A DNA stretch of 64,000 nt from Williamsia deligens (GCF_024171765.1 NZ_JAMTCI010000001.1:620001-684000); one strand, 5' to 3'; positions 1 to 8,676 are shown, counted from the first letter of the stretch. Notes: generated by a model not told the origin, from the letters alone. A program made the numbers and translations.

Positions 1-304
1 TGGCGACGACGACGAACAGTGCACCGGTCCGGGCGGCGATGGTCTGCGACTGGCGTTGCAACGCAGAGGTTTCGAGCGCGGCACGTGTCGGCACCAGGGG
101 CGACGCCGCATCCGCCGAGTACCGCGTGGTCTCCTCGCGGACCTGCGGATCGCTCGCCACCGATCGGGCGATGGCGAGCGCGCGTTGCGCGTACTCGTCA
201 CGCAGGCGCTCACCGGATCCGGCGACGAGGACACCGAAACCGACACCGAGGCTGAGCAGGATGACGACGATCTGCAGGAGGAGGACCTGGGTGCGCAGCT
301 TCAT
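1..304 (-). CDS. Sensor histidine kinase, N-terminal part only (CitA/DcuS-like)
   Basis: The first about 101 residues of a membrane protein that runs leftward off the window; ATG at 304-302. It opens with a short basic stretch (MKLRTQ) and one hydrophobic helix (LLLQIVVILLSLGVGFGVLV), followed by a periplasmic segment rich in Arg/Glu. The text after the helix (ERLRDEYAQRALAIARSVA, then a run ending in TALFVVV-like residues) matches the start of the periplasmic PAS sensor of CitA/DcuS kinases, which bind di- and tricarboxylates. It lies just downstream of a citrate-family transporter on the same strand, which fits a citrate two-component system. The kinase core and the partner regulator are outside the window, so the family call rests on the N-terminus and context. 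Confidence 0.65.
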   Translation of the reverse strand, partial: MKLRTQVLLLQIVVILLSLGVGFGVLVAGSGERLRDEYAQRALAIARSVASDPQVREETTRYSADAASPLVPTRAALETSALQRQSQTIAARTGALFVVVA

Positions 305-351
305 CCGCGTCGACCAGGGATGACGCGATCGGCGACCACCCGACAACAGTA

Positions 352-391
352 GGCATCCGCCGGACCGCGATGTCGCGATCCGGCGGATGCC
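352..391 (-). terminator. Strong hairpin between the citrate transporter and the kinase
   Basis: A perfect 13-bp inverted repeat (352-364 pairs with 379-391, arm GGCATCCGCCGGA) continues inward with a second 5-bp pairing (CGCGA/TCGCG). There is no T-tract, as is usual for actinobacterial terminators. It lies about 30 bp after the transporter stop codon and probably ends that transcript, which would mean the kinase has its own promoter. Confidence 0.6.
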
Positions 392-419
392 GTGTGGGGC
401 TGCGTCGGTCACCGACCGG

Positions 420-1859
420 TCAGAACGGGATCGATCCGACGAGGACACCGACACCGAGCATGGCCACCGAGACCAGGCACGCCCGCCAGAGGACCTTCTT
501 GTGGTGATCCGCCAGGGACACCCCGGCGAGCGCGACCAGCAGCAGGATCGCGGGCACCAGCGGGCTCTGCATGTGCACCGGCTGACCGGTGATGGATGCC
601 CGCGCCACCTCGGCCGGGTCGATGCCGTACTTCTGGGCGGTCTCCGAGAGCACCGGCAGCATGCCGAAGTAGAAGGCGTCGTTGGTCATGAAGAACGTGA
701 ACGGGATCGACAACAGGCCGATCACGATGGCCAGGTGCGGGCCGAGGAAGGTCGGCAGGATGCTGGTGAGCCAGTCCGCGATCGCCTCGACCATGCCGCT
801 GCCGGACAGCACCCCGGTCAGCACCGCGGCGGCCAGGACCATGGACACGACGGCCACGATCGACGACGAGTGCCGGGTGATGGCGGCCGACTGCTCGCTG
901 ACCTTGGGGAAGTTGACCACCAGGGCGATTCCCGCCGCGATCATGAACAGCACGGGGATCGCGACGACGTCCATCCCGAGCACCGCCAGCAGGCCGATGG
1001 TGAGAGCGGCGTTGAACCACAGCAGCTTCGGGCGCAACGTGGGGCGGTTCGGGTCGAGCGCACCGTCGGTGAAGGTCGGACGGGGCTTCTCGTCGGTCGA
1101 GTCGTCCGAGTCGTCGAGGGAGATGTCGGCCGATCCCGACGGACGGCGCGGCGGGACGGTACCGGTGCCCGGCCCGTCGAGAACGGCGACACCGGAACCG
1201 GATCCACCACCGACACCGGCGAGCACAGACTCGCGGATCTCGATCTTGCCGATGCGACGACGCTCCAGCACACCGAGGTGGTAGGCGAACAGCAGCACGA
1301 TCACCAGGCCGACGACGAGCGACGGGATCATCGGGACGAAGACGTCCGACGGCGACACCTTGAGCGCCGCGGCGGCGCGGGCGGTGGGGCCGCCCCACGG
1401 GAGGATGTTCATCGTCGCGTTCGACAGGCCGGCGACGACCGTGAGGACGATCGGGCTGACACCCAGCTTGAGGTAGAGCGGCAGCAACGCCGACGTCGTG
1501 ATGATGAACGTCGTCGACCCGTCGCCGTCGAGGGAGACGATCATCGCGAGCACCGCGGTGCCGACGACGAGCTTCGCGGGATCGTCGCGGACGAGTTTGA
1601 CGACGCCGCGGACCACCGGGTCGAAGAGCCCGACGTCGATCATGATCCCGAAGAACACGATGGCGAAGAAGAGCATCGCCGCCGTCGGGGCCAGGTCCTT
1701 GATCCCGTCGGTCACCATGTCGCTGATGCCCAGCCCGGCGCCGGCGAAGAGGCCGAAGGCCACCGGGACCAGGATGAGCGCGACCACGGGGGTCGCGCGC
1801 TTGGTGATGATGAGGAACATGAAGGTGACCACCATCAGGAGGCCGAGTGCCACAAACAT
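420..1859 (-). CDS. CitMHS-family citrate:metal-H+ symporter
   Basis: A 479-residue integral membrane protein with about 12 hydrophobic segments. The sequence follows the CitM/CitH family: an early helix pair (MFVALGLLMVVTFMFLIIT), the motif region LSNATMNILPWGGPTARAAA, and a paired DGDGSTTFIITTSALLPLYL. The family imports citrate complexed with a divalent metal, driven by protons. A polar, Asp/Ser-rich cytoplasmic loop (around residues 205-265) separates the two halves. A sensor kinase of the citrate type follows on the same strand, which suggests citrate-induced expression. No good ribosome site precedes the ATG at 1859. The substrate could be another tricarboxylate-metal complex. Confidence 0.85.
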   Translation of the reverse strand: MFVALGLLMVVTFMFLIITKRATPVVALILVPVAFGLFAGAGLGISDMVTDGIKDLAPTAAMLFFAIVFFGIMIDVGLFDPVVRGVVKLVRDDPAKLVVGTAVLAMIVSLDGDGSTTFIITTSALLPLYLKLGVSPIVLTVVAGLSNATMNILPWGGPTARAAAALKVSPSDVFVPMIPSLVVGLVIVLLFAYHLGVLERRRIGKIEIRESVLAGVGGGSGSGVAVLDGPGTGTVPPRRPSGSADISLDDSDDSTDEKPRPTFTDGALDPNRPTLRPKLLWFNAALTIGLLAVLGMDVVAIPVLFMIAAGIALVVNFPKVSEQSAAITRHSSSIVAVVSMVLAAAVLTGVLSGSGMVEAIADWLTSILPTFLGPHLAIVIGLLSIPFTFFMTNDAFYFGMLPVLSETAQKYGIDPAEVARASITGQPVHMQSPLVPAILLLVALAGVSLADHHKKVLWRACLVSVAMLGVGVLVGSIPF

Positions 1860-2007
1860 GTCGTTACCGTCGCTTCCGTGAACTGCCGGAGTGATCTCCG
1901 CTACTCACGCAGCCTCGGGGTAACCGGCATCACAGTCACGCTTGAGCGCGTAACCGCCATTTCTGCGCGTTTTGCTCACCGCGAGCGGGTTCTGCGCACC
2001 CGACGCG

Positions 2008-2406
2008 TCACCGGTCCTGGCGGGCGATCGCGTCGGGGGCGACCGGCGTGAACAGGTTCACCAGCGTGCCGTCGGGGTCGCGGATGAGCAGCGACCGGTT
2101 TCCCCACGGCATCGTCGTCGGGGTCTGCACGACGTCGTCGACGACCGGGGACAGCCGCTCCCACTCGGCGTCGACGTCGTCGACGCGGAACTCGACGATC
2201 GCGCTGTGGTTGTCCGCAGGTCGTGCCGAGCCGGCGCCGAACAGCGGCACGGTCGCGACGTCACCGATCGCGAGCACGCCTCCTGACGTGACGATCTCGG
2301 CGAACACCGGTGCCGGCCGGTCCGCGGTGGTCCGGGTGACCGTCTCGTAGAACGAGACGAGGCGGTCGACGTCTGCGGTGATGAGGCGGATCGAGGCGAG
2401 CTGCAT
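2008..2406 (-). CDS. VOC/glyoxalase-fold protein
   Basis: A 132-residue protein of the vicinal oxygen chelate superfamily (glyoxalase, bleomycin resistance, dioxygenase fold). It starts MQLASIRLITADVDRLVSFY, the usual first beta-alpha unit, and ends with the typical RDPDGTLVNLFTP segment. The ATG at 2406 has an AGGAG ribosome site 7 nt upstream; a longer frame upstream exists but lacks family similarity. The substrate is unknown; many such proteins in this group are stand-alone metalloenzymes or binding proteins. It is divergent from the hydrolase at 2560. Confidence 0.8.
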   Translation of the reverse strand: MQLASIRLITADVDRLVSFYETVTRTTADRPAPVFAEIVTSGGVLAIGDVATVPLFGAGSARPADNHSAIVEFRVDDVDAEWERLSPVVDDVVQTPTTMPWGNRSLLIRDPDGTLVNLFTPVAPDAIARQDR

Positions 2407-2559
2407 GGCGGGTCTCCTGAGCGGGCGCGAGGTGGGACGTCGCCGACGGTAGGGACGATTTCGGACAGCCGTGTTCCGCAATCGTCTGTGACGACGTCGT
2501 GGACCGCGCTCTGCGCGGTTCCCGATCGATCGCTCGGTAGCACCTGGGATAGTGGATGC

Positions 2560-3468
2560 GTGATCGACATCGACCGTCCACAGATCGAGGGGTCCATCGC
2601 GGTGGGCCAGGGCCGACGGATGGGGTTCGCCGAGTTCGGGGATCCGCAGGGCCGCGCGGTCTTCTGGCTGCACGGGACGCCCGGCGCACGACGACAGATA
2701 CCCCTCGAGGCCCGACGCTGGGCCGGCGAGAACGGTGTCCGGCTGCTCGGACTCGACCGACCCGGCGTCGGATCGTCGACCCCCTACCGCTACTCGAATG
2801 TCCTCGGGTTCGCGTCCGACCTGAGGATCGTGGCCGACAACCTGGGTATCAACCGGTTCGCCGTCGTGGGACTGTCCGGCGGCGGGCCCTACACGCTCGC
2901 CGTCGCGCGCGCGATGCCCGAACGGGTCGTGGTCGCCGGGGTGCTGGGCGGCGTGGCGCCGACGGTCGGACCCGACGCAATCGACGGCGGTGCCATGGAA
3001 CTAGGCAAGCTCCTCGCCGGCACCCTCGACATCGCGGGCGCACCGATCGGCCGGGTGGTGAGCGCGTTCGTGCGGGTGGCGCGTCCGATCGCCGATCCGG
3101 CCATCGCCACGTTCGGTCTGATCTCGCCGCGGGCGGATCGAAAGCTGTTGGCCCGCCCGGAGTTCAAGGCGATGTTCCTCGACGACCTGCTCAACGGCGG
3201 TCGGCACCGCATGGAGGCACCGTTCGCCGACGTCGTGGTGTTCGCCCGCGACTGGGGCTTTCGCCTGTCTGAGGTGAGTGTCCCGGTGCACGTCTGGCAC
3301 GGCGACGCCGACTGGATCATCCCGCACGGCCACGGCGAACACATCGCCGCGCGACTGCCGAACGCGACGTTCTCGACCCTGCCCGGCGACAGCCATCTCA
3401 GCGGCCTGGAGATGGCCACCGACATCATCGCCGAGCTGCTCCGCGAGTGGGACGCCGCCACCGCATGA
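2560..3468 (+). CDS. Alpha/beta-hydrolase
   Basis: A 302-residue alpha/beta-hydrolase. From the GTG at 2560 the oxyanion motif HGTPG lies near residue 38, the nucleophile elbow GLSGGG puts the serine near residue 106, the acid is in HGDADWIIP (Asp about 251) and the histidine in GDSHLS (about 279), so the full triad is present. The frame stays open 24 codons upstream, but those residues do not look like the family. The substrate is unknown; similar proteins are carboxylesterases or epoxide-type hydrolases. Its stop overlaps the start of the next gene (ATGA), so the two are probably co-translated. Confidence 0.82.
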   Translation: MIDIDRPQIEGSIAVGQGRRMGFAEFGDPQGRAVFWLHGTPGARRQIPLEARRWAGENGVRLLGLDRPGVGSSTPYRYSNVLGFASDLRIVADNLGINRFAVVGLSGGGPYTLAVARAMPERVVVAGVLGGVAPTVGPDAIDGGAMELGKLLAGTLDIAGAPIGRVVSAFVRVARPIADPAIATFGLISPRADRKLLARPEFKAMFLDDLLNGGRHRMEAPFADVVVFARDWGFRLSEVSVPVHVWHGDADWIIPHGHGEHIAARLPNATFSTLPGDSHLSGLEMATDIIAELLREWDAATA

Positions 3469-4316
3469 CCGTGCGGGCGGTCCGCCTCGTGTCCGCGCTC
3501 GCCCTGATCTGCTGTGCCGCCGCATGTTCGACGGGGCCGTCGGACGACGCGACACCCGGTTCCTCGGCGCCCCATTTCTCGACGCCCCATTCCTCGACGC
3601 CCGTGGGGTCGCGCGTCCTGCCGGCCGGCACCTTCGACTACCAGCTCGGCGGCGCCTCGCCGCTCCCCGCCGGGGCGGGCGTCGTCGTGCGGGATGCGAC
3701 CGCGTCGCCGGCGCCGGGGGTGTTCTCCATCTGCTACGTCAACGCCTTCCAGACGCAACCGGGTGACCGATGGCCCGCCGATCTGCTGGTCCGAGGCGGC
3801 GACGGTCGACCGATCGTCGATCCCGACTGGCCCGACGAGAACATCGTCGACATCTCCACGGCGGCACGACGTGACGCTGCGGCCGTCCGCGTCGGGACCG
3901 TGATCGAGGAGTGCGCGCGGGCGGGATATCGGGCCGTCGAGCTCGACAACCTCGACTCGTGGACGCGATCAGGCGGCGCGTTCGACGCCGACGCGGCGCT
4001 GGCGTTCGCGCGGCTGCTCACCCACCGCGCGCACCGTGTCGGCCTGACGGTCGCACAGAAGAACGCCGTCGACGTGGCGCGGCGCGGCCACGACGAGGCC
4101 GGCTTCGACTTCGCGATCACCGAGGAATGCGATCGGTACGACGAATGCGCCGAGGCCGCCGCGGTGTACGGCGGGTCGGTGCTCGACATCGAGTACACCG
4201 ACAACCTGCGCGGGTCGTTCGGCCAGGTCTGCGCCCGCACCCCGGTGCGCGCGATCCTGCGCGACCGCGGGTTGGTCCCGGCCGGCTCGAGGGGCCACGT
4301 CTACGCCCACTGCTGA
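3465..4316 (+). CDS. Lipoprotein with a GH114-like (polygalactosaminidase) barrel
   Basis: A 283-residue exported lipoprotein. The N-terminus is basic (MTVRAVR), then hydrophobic, with a lipobox ending ICCAAACS. A Ser/Thr/Pro linker follows, then a domain resembling glycoside hydrolase family 114 (endo-alpha-1,4-polygalactosaminidase/DUF297). The diagnostic runs are FDYQLGG, FSICYVNAF, WPDENIVDIS, YRAVELDNLDSW and FAITEECDRYDEC. The acidic residues in VELDNLD and ITEEC are where catalytic acids sit in this barrel. It may act on galactosamine-containing polymers; mycobacterial relatives have not been assigned a substrate to my knowledge. The ATG overlaps the stop of the hydrolase. Confidence 0.75.
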   Translation: MTVRAVRLVSALALICCAAACSTGPSDDATPGSSAPHFSTPHSSTPVGSRVLPAGTFDYQLGGASPLPAGAGVVVRDATASPAPGVFSICYVNAFQTQPGDRWPADLLVRGGDGRPIVDPDWPDENIVDISTAARRDAAAVRVGTVIEECARAGYRAVELDNLDSWTRSGGAFDADAALAFARLLTHRAHRVGLTVAQKNAVDVARRGHDEAGFDFAITEECDRYDECAEAAAVYGGSVLDIEYTDNLRGSFGQVCARTPVRAILRDRGLVPAGSRGHVYAHC

Positions 4317-4323
4317 CCGCGCG

Positions 4324-5799
4324 ATGCTTGGATCAGGCATGGCTTCCGTCCTCCGCGCGAGCGGCCGCGTCTGTCTCGCCGTGCTCGCGGTCCTTCTCGC
4401 GATGGTGGCGCTCCCCGTCGCAACCCCCACCGCCCATGCGGCACCGTCGTTGCCGACGGTCGAACCAGGTGTTCTCACCGTCGGGACGGAGGGGACGTAC
4501 ACGCCCTTCAGCTACCACGACTCGACAGGCAAACTCACGGGCTTCGACGTCGACGTCATCACCGACGTCGCGAACAAGCTCGGCCTCCGGGTGAAGTTCG
4601 TCGAGGTGCCGTTCGACGGCATCTTCTCGCTGCTCGACAGCCGCCGTATCGACATTGTCGCCAACCAGGTGTCGCGGACGCCGGAGCGGGCGGCGAAGTA
4701 CGACCTCAGCGACACATATGTGTCTTCGGCCGGGGTCGTCGTCGCGCGAACTGACGACTCGTCCATCAAGTCCGTCGGCGATCTCCGCGGTAAGACGGCG
4801 GCACAGTCGCTCACGAGCAATTTCGCCGAGATCGCCCGCGACGCCGGCGCGAACATCGTGTCGGTGGAGGGCTTCGCCCAGGCAATCACTCTGCTGGACC
4901 AGGGGCGGGTGCAGGCCACCGTCAACGATGAGCTGACGGTGAAGAGCTACCTCACGAGCACTGGCAACAAGCGCCTGCATGTCGCCGCGACGACCGACGA
5001 CAAGAGCGACCAGGTCCTGGCCATGCGCAAGGACTCCGGGCTGTTGTCGGCGGTGAACGTCGCGGTGACGCAGTTGAAGGACGACGGGACGCTGCAGCGG
5101 ACCTACCAGCGGTATTTCGACGCGACCGAGCGCGCACCCAGCTCGTGGGACGTCATCCGCGACAACCTCCCGTCGATGCTCGGCGCCACGCTCACCGGGA
5201 CCATCCCGCTCACCGCGATCAGCTTCGTCATCGGGCTTGCGCTGGCGCTCGTCGTGGCCCTCGCGCGCATGTCGCCGCGAGTCCTGGTCTCGTCGATCGC
5301 CCGTCTGTACATCTCGATCATCCGCGGCACCCCGCTGCTCGTGCAGTTGTTCATCATCTTCTACGCGCTGCCGAAGCTCGGGATCGTCGTCAACCCGTTC
5401 CCTGCGGCGGTGGTCGCGTTCAGCCTGAACGTCGGTGGCTACGCGGCCGAGATCATCCGCGCCGCGATCGGATCCATCGATCGCGGTCAATGGGAGGCAT
5501 CGGAGTCGCTGGGACTCTCGCCGTTCGAGACCCTGCGTTCGGTGATCCTTCCGCAGGCAGCCCGCACCGCGGTCCCACCGCTGTCGAACACGCTCATCTC
5601 GCTGGTGAAGGACACCTCGCTCGCATCCGGGATCCTCGTCGTCGAGCTGTTCCGAAAGACGCAGGAGGCCGCGGCGCCCACGTTCGCGTTCCTCCCGCTC
5701 TACGTCACCGCGGCTGTCATCTACTGGGTGATCTGCCTGGTGCTCTCGTTCGTCCAGGATCGGGCGGAGACCCGGCTCAGTCGCTTCGTCGCCCGCTGA
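4324..5799 (+). CDS. Fused amino-acid-binding protein and ABC permease
   Basis: 491 residues combining two parts of a polar amino-acid ABC importer. A signal peptide (to about residue 39, ending PTAHA) leads into a family-3 solute-binding domain (about 45-265; motif YTPFSYHDSTGKLTGFDVDV). A GlnP-type permease domain follows (about 275-485) with the expected IIRGTPLLVQLFI and YAAEIIRAAIGSIDRGQWEA loop. Such fusions are known from GlnP of lactic acid bacteria. The usual partner ATPase is not adjacent, so it must come from elsewhere, perhaps the ATPase at 35993. The start may be ATG 4324 or ATG 4339; both give a signal peptide. Glutamine, glutamate or a similar polar amino acid is the likely substrate. 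Confidence 0.85.
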   Translation: MLGSGMASVLRASGRVCLAVLAVLLAMVALPVATPTAHAAPSLPTVEPGVLTVGTEGTYTPFSYHDSTGKLTGFDVDVITDVANKLGLRVKFVEVPFDGIFSLLDSRRIDIVANQVSRTPERAAKYDLSDTYVSSAGVVVARTDDSSIKSVGDLRGKTAAQSLTSNFAEIARDAGANIVSVEGFAQAITLLDQGRVQATVNDELTVKSYLTSTGNKRLHVAATTDDKSDQVLAMRKDSGLLSAVNVAVTQLKDDGTLQRTYQRYFDATERAPSSWDVIRDNLPSMLGATLTGTIPLTAISFVIGLALALVVALARMSPRVLVSSIARLYISIIRGTPLLVQLFIIFYALPKLGIVVNPFPAAVVAFSLNVGGYAAEIIRAAIGSIDRGQWEASESLGLSPFETLRSVILPQAARTAVPPLSNTLISLVKDTSLASGILVVELFRKTQEAAAPTFAFLPLYVTAAVIYWVICLVLSFVQDRAETRLSRFVAR

Positions 5800-5806
5800 G
5801 CCGCAG

Positions 5807-5845
5807 TTTCGGCACGGTCGGCGGATGATTTCGGCACGGTCGGCG
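5807..5845. repeat. Two 17-bp direct repeats, 22-bp period
   Basis: TTTCGGCACGGTCGGCG occurs at 5807-5823 and again, identically, at 5829-5845, in the gap after the fused transporter gene. The core GCACGGTCGGCGG also occurs, in reverse complement, at 44624-44636 inside another tandem repeat, so this looks like a dispersed intergenic element. Confidence 0.7.
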
Positions 5846-5851
5846 CGGTTG

Positions 5852-5871
5852 ACCAAGCGTTTGCTTAGTAT
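5852..5871 (+). promoter_or_regulatory. Leaderless promoter with TetR-type operator
   Basis: The -10 box TAGTAT (5866-5871) ends 6 nt before the ATG at 5878, the geometry of leaderless transcripts in this order. Immediately upstream and overlapping, 5852-5865 reads ACCAAGCGTTTGCT, one mismatch from the KstR2 consensus AnCAAGnnCTTGnT. The symmetry also extends as AAGC-GTTT-GCTT. A TetR-family repressor bound here would block the promoter directly. Confidence 0.6.
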
Positions 5872-5877
5872 CGGTCC

Positions 5878-6381
5878 ATGTCCGAGTTCACGGCCGCGGA
5901 GCTGTCGGCGGCGTTCGCACGGTTCGAGGCGACCACCGAGTCGTGCGCGGCGACCGGCGACTGGGACCCCTGGGCGGAACAGTTCACCGTCGACGCCGAC
6001 TACATCGAGCACGCGATGGGGACGATGAAGGGTCGCGAGGAGATCCGGCCGTGGATCGCGACCACCATGGGCACGTTCCCGGGCAACCACATGGTCGCGT
6101 TCCCGTCGCTGTGGCACGTCACCGACCCGGCCACGTCGCGCGTCATCTGCGAGATCGACAACCCGATGCGCGATCCCGGGGACGGCTCGGTGGTGTCGGC
6201 GACGAACATCACCATCCTCACCTACGCCGGCGACGGGCTGTGGTCGTGCGAGGAAGACGTCTACAACCCCATGGAATTCGGTCGCGCGTCGATGAACTGG
6301 TGCGTTCGTGCCGAGGCGGCCGGCGGTCTCACCGAGGAGGCCCGTCTGTGGATGGAGACAACGGGCAGGTATTTCCGCTGA
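5878..6381 (+). CDS. SnoaL/NTF2-fold protein
   Basis: A 167-residue protein of the SnoaL-like NTF2 fold, a cone-shaped fold used by isomerases, dehydratases and hydrolases acting on hydrophobic ligands. It has the early helix (AAFARFEATTESCAATGDW), the FTVDADYIEH strand and the GREEIRPWIATTM helix typical of the fold. A KstR2-like operator covers its promoter, hinting at a role in sterol or polycyclic ring breakdown, but no such genes are next to it. No ribosome site is present; the ATG follows a leaderless-type -10 box. Confidence 0.75.
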   Translation: MSEFTAAELSAAFARFEATTESCAATGDWDPWAEQFTVDADYIEHAMGTMKGREEIRPWIATTMGTFPGNHMVAFPSLWHVTDPATSRVICEIDNPMRDPGDGSVVSATNITILTYAGDGLWSCEEDVYNPMEFGRASMNWCVRAEAAGGLTEEARLWMETTGRYFR

Positions 6382-6466
6382 TCGCGTCTCCCGACGACTT
6401 GGGCGGCACTGTCGCCTCCCGTACGCTGGGCCACTGTTCGCGCACGTCGTCGAGGAGGGTGGACCC

Positions 6467-7459
6467 ATGGCACGCGAGATGACACAACTCGAGCTCCTGC
6501 AGGAGCTGTCGCCTGCCGCGGAGGAGAACGTCAACCGCCACCTCTCGGTGGCGAAGGACTGGAACCCCCACGACTACATCCCGTGGGACGAGGGCACCAA
6601 CTTCGCCGCGCTCGGCGGGCAGGACTGGAGCGAGGAGCAGTCGGAGCTCGGCGACGTCGCCAAGGCCGCGATGATCACCAACCTCCTCACCGAGGACAAC
6701 CTCCCCTCGTACCACCGCGAGATCGCCAACAACTTCTCCACCGACGACGCGTGGGGCCACTGGGTCGGTCGCTGGACCGCCGAGGAGAACCGTCACGGTC
6801 TGGCCATGCGCGACTACCTCGTCGTGACGCGCGGTGTCGATCCCGTCGCGCTCGAAGAGGCGCGGATGATCCACATGACCAACGGGTTCACCTCCGTCGG
6901 TGTCGGTGGCGACCGTGCCGACGAGGTCGAGGCCCACGGCGGCGAGCTCGGCCTGCTGTACACCGTCGCCTACGTGACCTTCCAGGAGCTCGCGACCCGC
7001 GTCAGCCACCGCAACACCGGCCGGGCCTGCAACGACCCGATCGCCGACAAGCTGCTGCAGCGCATCGCGGCCGACGAGAACCTGCACATGATCTTCTACC
7101 GGAACATCGTGGGCGCGGCGATGGACCTGACGCCGGACCAGACCCTGCGGGCCATCACCGACGTCATCTGCAACTTCCAGATGCCCGGCGCCGGCATGCC
7201 GAACTTCCGTCGCCACGGCGTCCTCATGGCCAAGCACGGCATCTACGACCTGCGTCAGCACCACGAGGAGGTCGTCATGCCGATCCTCCGCAAGCTCAAC
7301 GTCTTCGACCGCGACGACTTCGGCCCCGACGGCGAGAAGGACCGTGAGCGGCTGCACGCCTTCACCGAGAAGCTCGGCGAGGACACCCTGAAGTTCGAGG
7401 AGATGCGCGACCGCGCGCTGGCGCGTGAAGCGGCCAAGCGCGAGGCCCGCGCGTCCTAG
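6467..7459 (+). CDS. desA: Acyl-ACP desaturase, DesA family
   Basis: A 330-residue soluble di-iron desaturase that introduces a double bond into long-chain acyl-ACP, probably on the path to mycolic acids. Iron ligands are visible: E in LLTEDNLPSY, the EENRHG pair (E-x-x-H), E in FQELATR, and the second pair DENLH. The sequence closely follows M. tuberculosis DesA1 (WNPHDYIPW, ALGGQDW, SHRNTG, FQMPG), and the gene holds the DesA1 position relative to dus, LCP and phoU. The ATG at 6467 has GAGGAGG upstream and a -10 box TACGCT at 6422. The downstream dus gene begins 9 nt after the stop, so the two are probably co-transcribed. Confidence 0.93.
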   Translation: MAREMTQLELLQELSPAAEENVNRHLSVAKDWNPHDYIPWDEGTNFAALGGQDWSEEQSELGDVAKAAMITNLLTEDNLPSYHREIANNFSTDDAWGHWVGRWTAEENRHGLAMRDYLVVTRGVDPVALEEARMIHMTNGFTSVGVGGDRADEVEAHGGELGLLYTVAYVTFQELATRVSHRNTGRACNDPIADKLLQRIAADENLHMIFYRNIVGAAMDLTPDQTLRAITDVICNFQMPGAGMPNFRRHGVLMAKHGIYDLRQHHEEVVMPILRKLNVFDRDDFGPDGEKDRERLHAFTEKLGEDTLKFEEMRDRALAREAAKREARAS

Positions 7460-7467
7460 GAGCCACC

Positions 7468-8676
7468 CTGACCACCGTTCTCGATCCCGCCACCGCCGCC
7501 CCCGACACCTCGGGTGCGGCGGTTTCGGCATCGACGCCGGCGCTGTCCATCGGTCCGTTCGACCTGGCGAGCCCGGTGATCCTGGCGCCGATGGCGGGTG
7601 TCACCAACGTCGCGTTCCGCACACTGTGCCGCGAGCTCGAGATGGAACGCACGGGCACCGTCTCCGGCCTCTACGTGTGCGAGATGGTGACAGCGCGCGC
7701 CCTCGTCGAACGCCACCCGACGACGATGCACATGACGACGTTCGGGCCGACCGAGAACCCGCGGTCGATGCAGCTGTACACCGTCGACCCCGAGTACACC
7801 TACGCCGCCGCGAAGATGATCGTCGACGAGGACCTCGCCGACCACATCGACATGAACTTCGGCTGCCCGGTGCCGAAGGTGACCCGCAAGGGTGGCGGCT
7901 CGGCCATCCCCTACAAGCGGCGGCTCTTCCAGAACATCGTGGCCGCAGCCGTGCGCGCGGTGGAGGGCACCGACATCCCGGTGACCGTGAAGTTCCGCAT
8001 CGGCATCGACGACGACCACCACACCCACCTCGACGCCGGCCGGATCGCTGCTGCCGAGGGCGCGAAAGCCGTTGCGCTGCACGCGCGTACCGCGTCCCAG
8101 AGGTACTCCGGCGAGGCCGACTGGTCGCAGATCGCGGCGCTCAAGGAGCACGTCACCGACGTCCCGGTGCTGGGCAACGGCGACATCTTCGAACCGGCCG
8201 ACGCTGTGGCGATGATGGACCGGACCGGCTGCGACGGTGTGGTGATCGGGCGCGGATGCCTCGGTCGACCGTGGCTGTTCGCCGAACTGAGCGCCTACCT
8301 CAACGGACGGCCCATCCCCACCCCGCCCACGCTCGGCGAGGTGGCCGACATCATCGTCCGCCACGGCCGACTCCTCGCCGACCACCACGGCGAGGACAAG
8401 GGCATGCGCGAGATCCGCAAGCACGTCGCCTGGTACCTCCGGGGCTTCCCCGTGGGCTCCGATCTCCGCCGCGACCTCGCTCTGGTCACCACCGTCGAGC
8501 AGCTGCGCGACCTCGTCGGTCGCTTGGACCCGGACGTGCCGTTCCCCCGCGACGGCCACGGCCCCCGGGGCCGTCAGGGCTCGCCTGCAGCGGTCGCACT
8601 GCCCGACGGCTGGCTCGACGACCCCGATGACGACCGCGTGCCCGACGGCGCCGAGGTCATGCATTCGGGCGGCTGA
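7468..8676 (+). CDS. dus: tRNA-dihydrouridine synthase (DusB-like)
   Basis: An FMN enzyme that reduces uridine to dihydrouridine in tRNA D-loops. The TIM barrel shows PVILAPMAGVTNVAFR, the DMNFGCPVPKVTRKGGGS loop with the catalytic Cys, HARTASQRYSG, and the FMN phosphate site VLGNGDI/DGVVIGRGCLGRPW. The family normally begins about 30-40 residues before the APMAGVTN strand. In that frame the only start with a ribosome site is a CTG at 7468, preceded by TAGGAG that overlaps the desA stop; that gives 402 residues. The next start, GTG at 7576, would cut the first strand. Orthologous position to Rv0823c. Confidence 0.88.
   Translation: MTTVLDPATAAPDTSGAAVSASTPALSIGPFDLASPVILAPMAGVTNVAFRTLCRELEMERTGTVSGLYVCEMVTARALVERHPTTMHMTTFGPTENPRSMQLYTVDPEYTYAAAKMIVDEDLADHIDMNFGCPVPKVTRKGGGSAIPYKRRLFQNIVAAAVRAVEGTDIPVTVKFRIGIDDDHHTHLDAGRIAAAEGAKAVALHARTASQRYSGEADWSQIAALKEHVTDVPVLGNGDIFEPADAVAMMDRTGCDGVVIGRGCLGRPWLFAELSAYLNGRPIPTPPTLGEVADIIVRHGRLLADHHGEDKGMREIRKHVAWYLRGFPVGSDLRRDLALVTTVEQLRDLVGRLDPDVPFPRDGHGPRGRQGSPAAVALPDGWLDDPDDDRVPDGAEVMHSGG

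Noticed and set aside
387-2051. A long 554-residue plus-strand frame opposite the citrate transporter
   Set aside because: Its composition (Asp/Arg/His/Glu repeats) is the mirror of a high-GC membrane protein on the other strand; the CitMHS frame has clear family motifs.
4333-6534. A 733-residue minus-strand frame over the fused transporter
   Set aside because: Low-complexity Arg/Asp-rich shadow of a real gene with Walker-free but clear binding-protein and permease motifs.
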